Shown here in pieces: positions 49,617 through 49,667 of a DNA stretch of 49,667 nucleotides (position 1 is its first letter; every line of letters starts with the position of its first letter). A model generated the notes under the pieces. It did not search any database. It saw nothing but the letters and a program-made list of their open reading frames with translations, and had not been told where the DNA came from. Source of the stretch: Pseudomonas sp. UFMG81. GTDB lineage: Bacteria > Pseudomonadota > Gammaproteobacteria > Pseudomonadales > Pseudomonadaceae. A program made the translations under genes and the position numbers. The stretch spans positions 1 to 49,667 of the forward strand of contig NZ_JACAFQ010000038.1 of the NCBI RefSeq assembly GCF_015354575.1, written 5' to 3'.

Positions 49617-49644
49617 TTGACGGGGTTTCAGATCCCCTTATAAT
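49617..49644 (+). promoter_or_regulatory. Strong sigma-70 promoter at right edge, stable-RNA type
   Basis: The -35 is TTGACG (49617-49622), the spacer 16 bases, and the -10 a perfect TATAAT (49639-49644). It is followed by the GC-rich discriminator GCGCCCC, the arrangement of stringently controlled rRNA and tRNA promoters. The driven gene lies outside the window. Confidence 0.85.
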
Positions 49645-49667
49645 GCGCCCCACTTCCAGCGACAACG

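Overview
The window is high-GC DNA from a Pseudomonas, most likely of the P. putida group. Three things suggest this: dense operons with ATGA/GTGA stop-start overlaps, many extragenic palindromes of the 'GGAGCGGC...GCCGCTCC' type found in that group, and the gene order of the right third. From memory, that order (thiolase/FabG/MaoC, chemoreceptor, cueR-copA-copZ, Bcr/CflA, add, yigZ, LysR, beta-alanine transaminase, mmsA) resembles a P. putida KT2440 segment. No database was consulted.

Left (1-11.1 kb): a MATE exporter cut by the window edge diverges from an alpha-2-macroglobulin lipoprotein that keeps its thioester motif. This is followed by penicillin-binding protein 1C and an outer-membrane TpsB/FhaC-type transporter with no visible TpsA partner. 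A 97-residue membrane protein gene lies on the opposite strand between the macroglobulin and pbpC.

Centre-left (11.3-26.3 kb): a complete Tad/Flp type IVb pilus locus. It holds flp followed by a receiver-only protein on the minus strand, then rcpC-rcpA-tadZ-tadA-tadB-tadC-tadD and a small secreted protein on the plus strand. Next come the pprB regulator and fppA prepilin peptidase (minus), a TadE-like pseudopilin translationally coupled to the soluble sensor kinase pprA (plus), and tadG, which converges on pprA. Assembly ATPase, secretin, inner-membrane platform, peptidase, pilins and dedicated two-component control are thus encoded together.

Centre (26.5-33.4 kb): a minus-strand operon fabG-like, maoC-like, mazG-like, cmoM and two DUF4136-type lipoproteins diverges from a thiolase. 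The thiolase, ketoacyl reductase and hydratase form an acyl-CoA module. An AraC regulator follows.

Right (33.5-49.7 kb): a chemoreceptor with an amino-acid-type dCache domain and a FliA-like promoter; a copper module (cueR, copA, small secreted protein, copZ) with two CueR-type operators; a Bcr/CflA exporter; an ArsR regulator overlapping the adenosine/adenine deaminase gene; an SDR; a striking intergenic region with DnaA boxes and palindromes; yigZ with a RutR-like TetR regulator; and a LysR gene divergent from the beta-alanine:pyruvate transaminase and mmsA, which together convert beta-alanine to acetyl-CoA. The window ends with a strong terminator and a near-consensus promoter with a GC-rich discriminator, probably driving a stable-RNA operon just outside.

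I found no insertion sequence, prophage, CRISPR array, tRNA or rRNA gene. Most genes are recognisable. The features most worth following up are the DnaA-box intergenic region, the flp-linked single-domain receiver, the orphan TpsB and the small secreted protein of the copper module.
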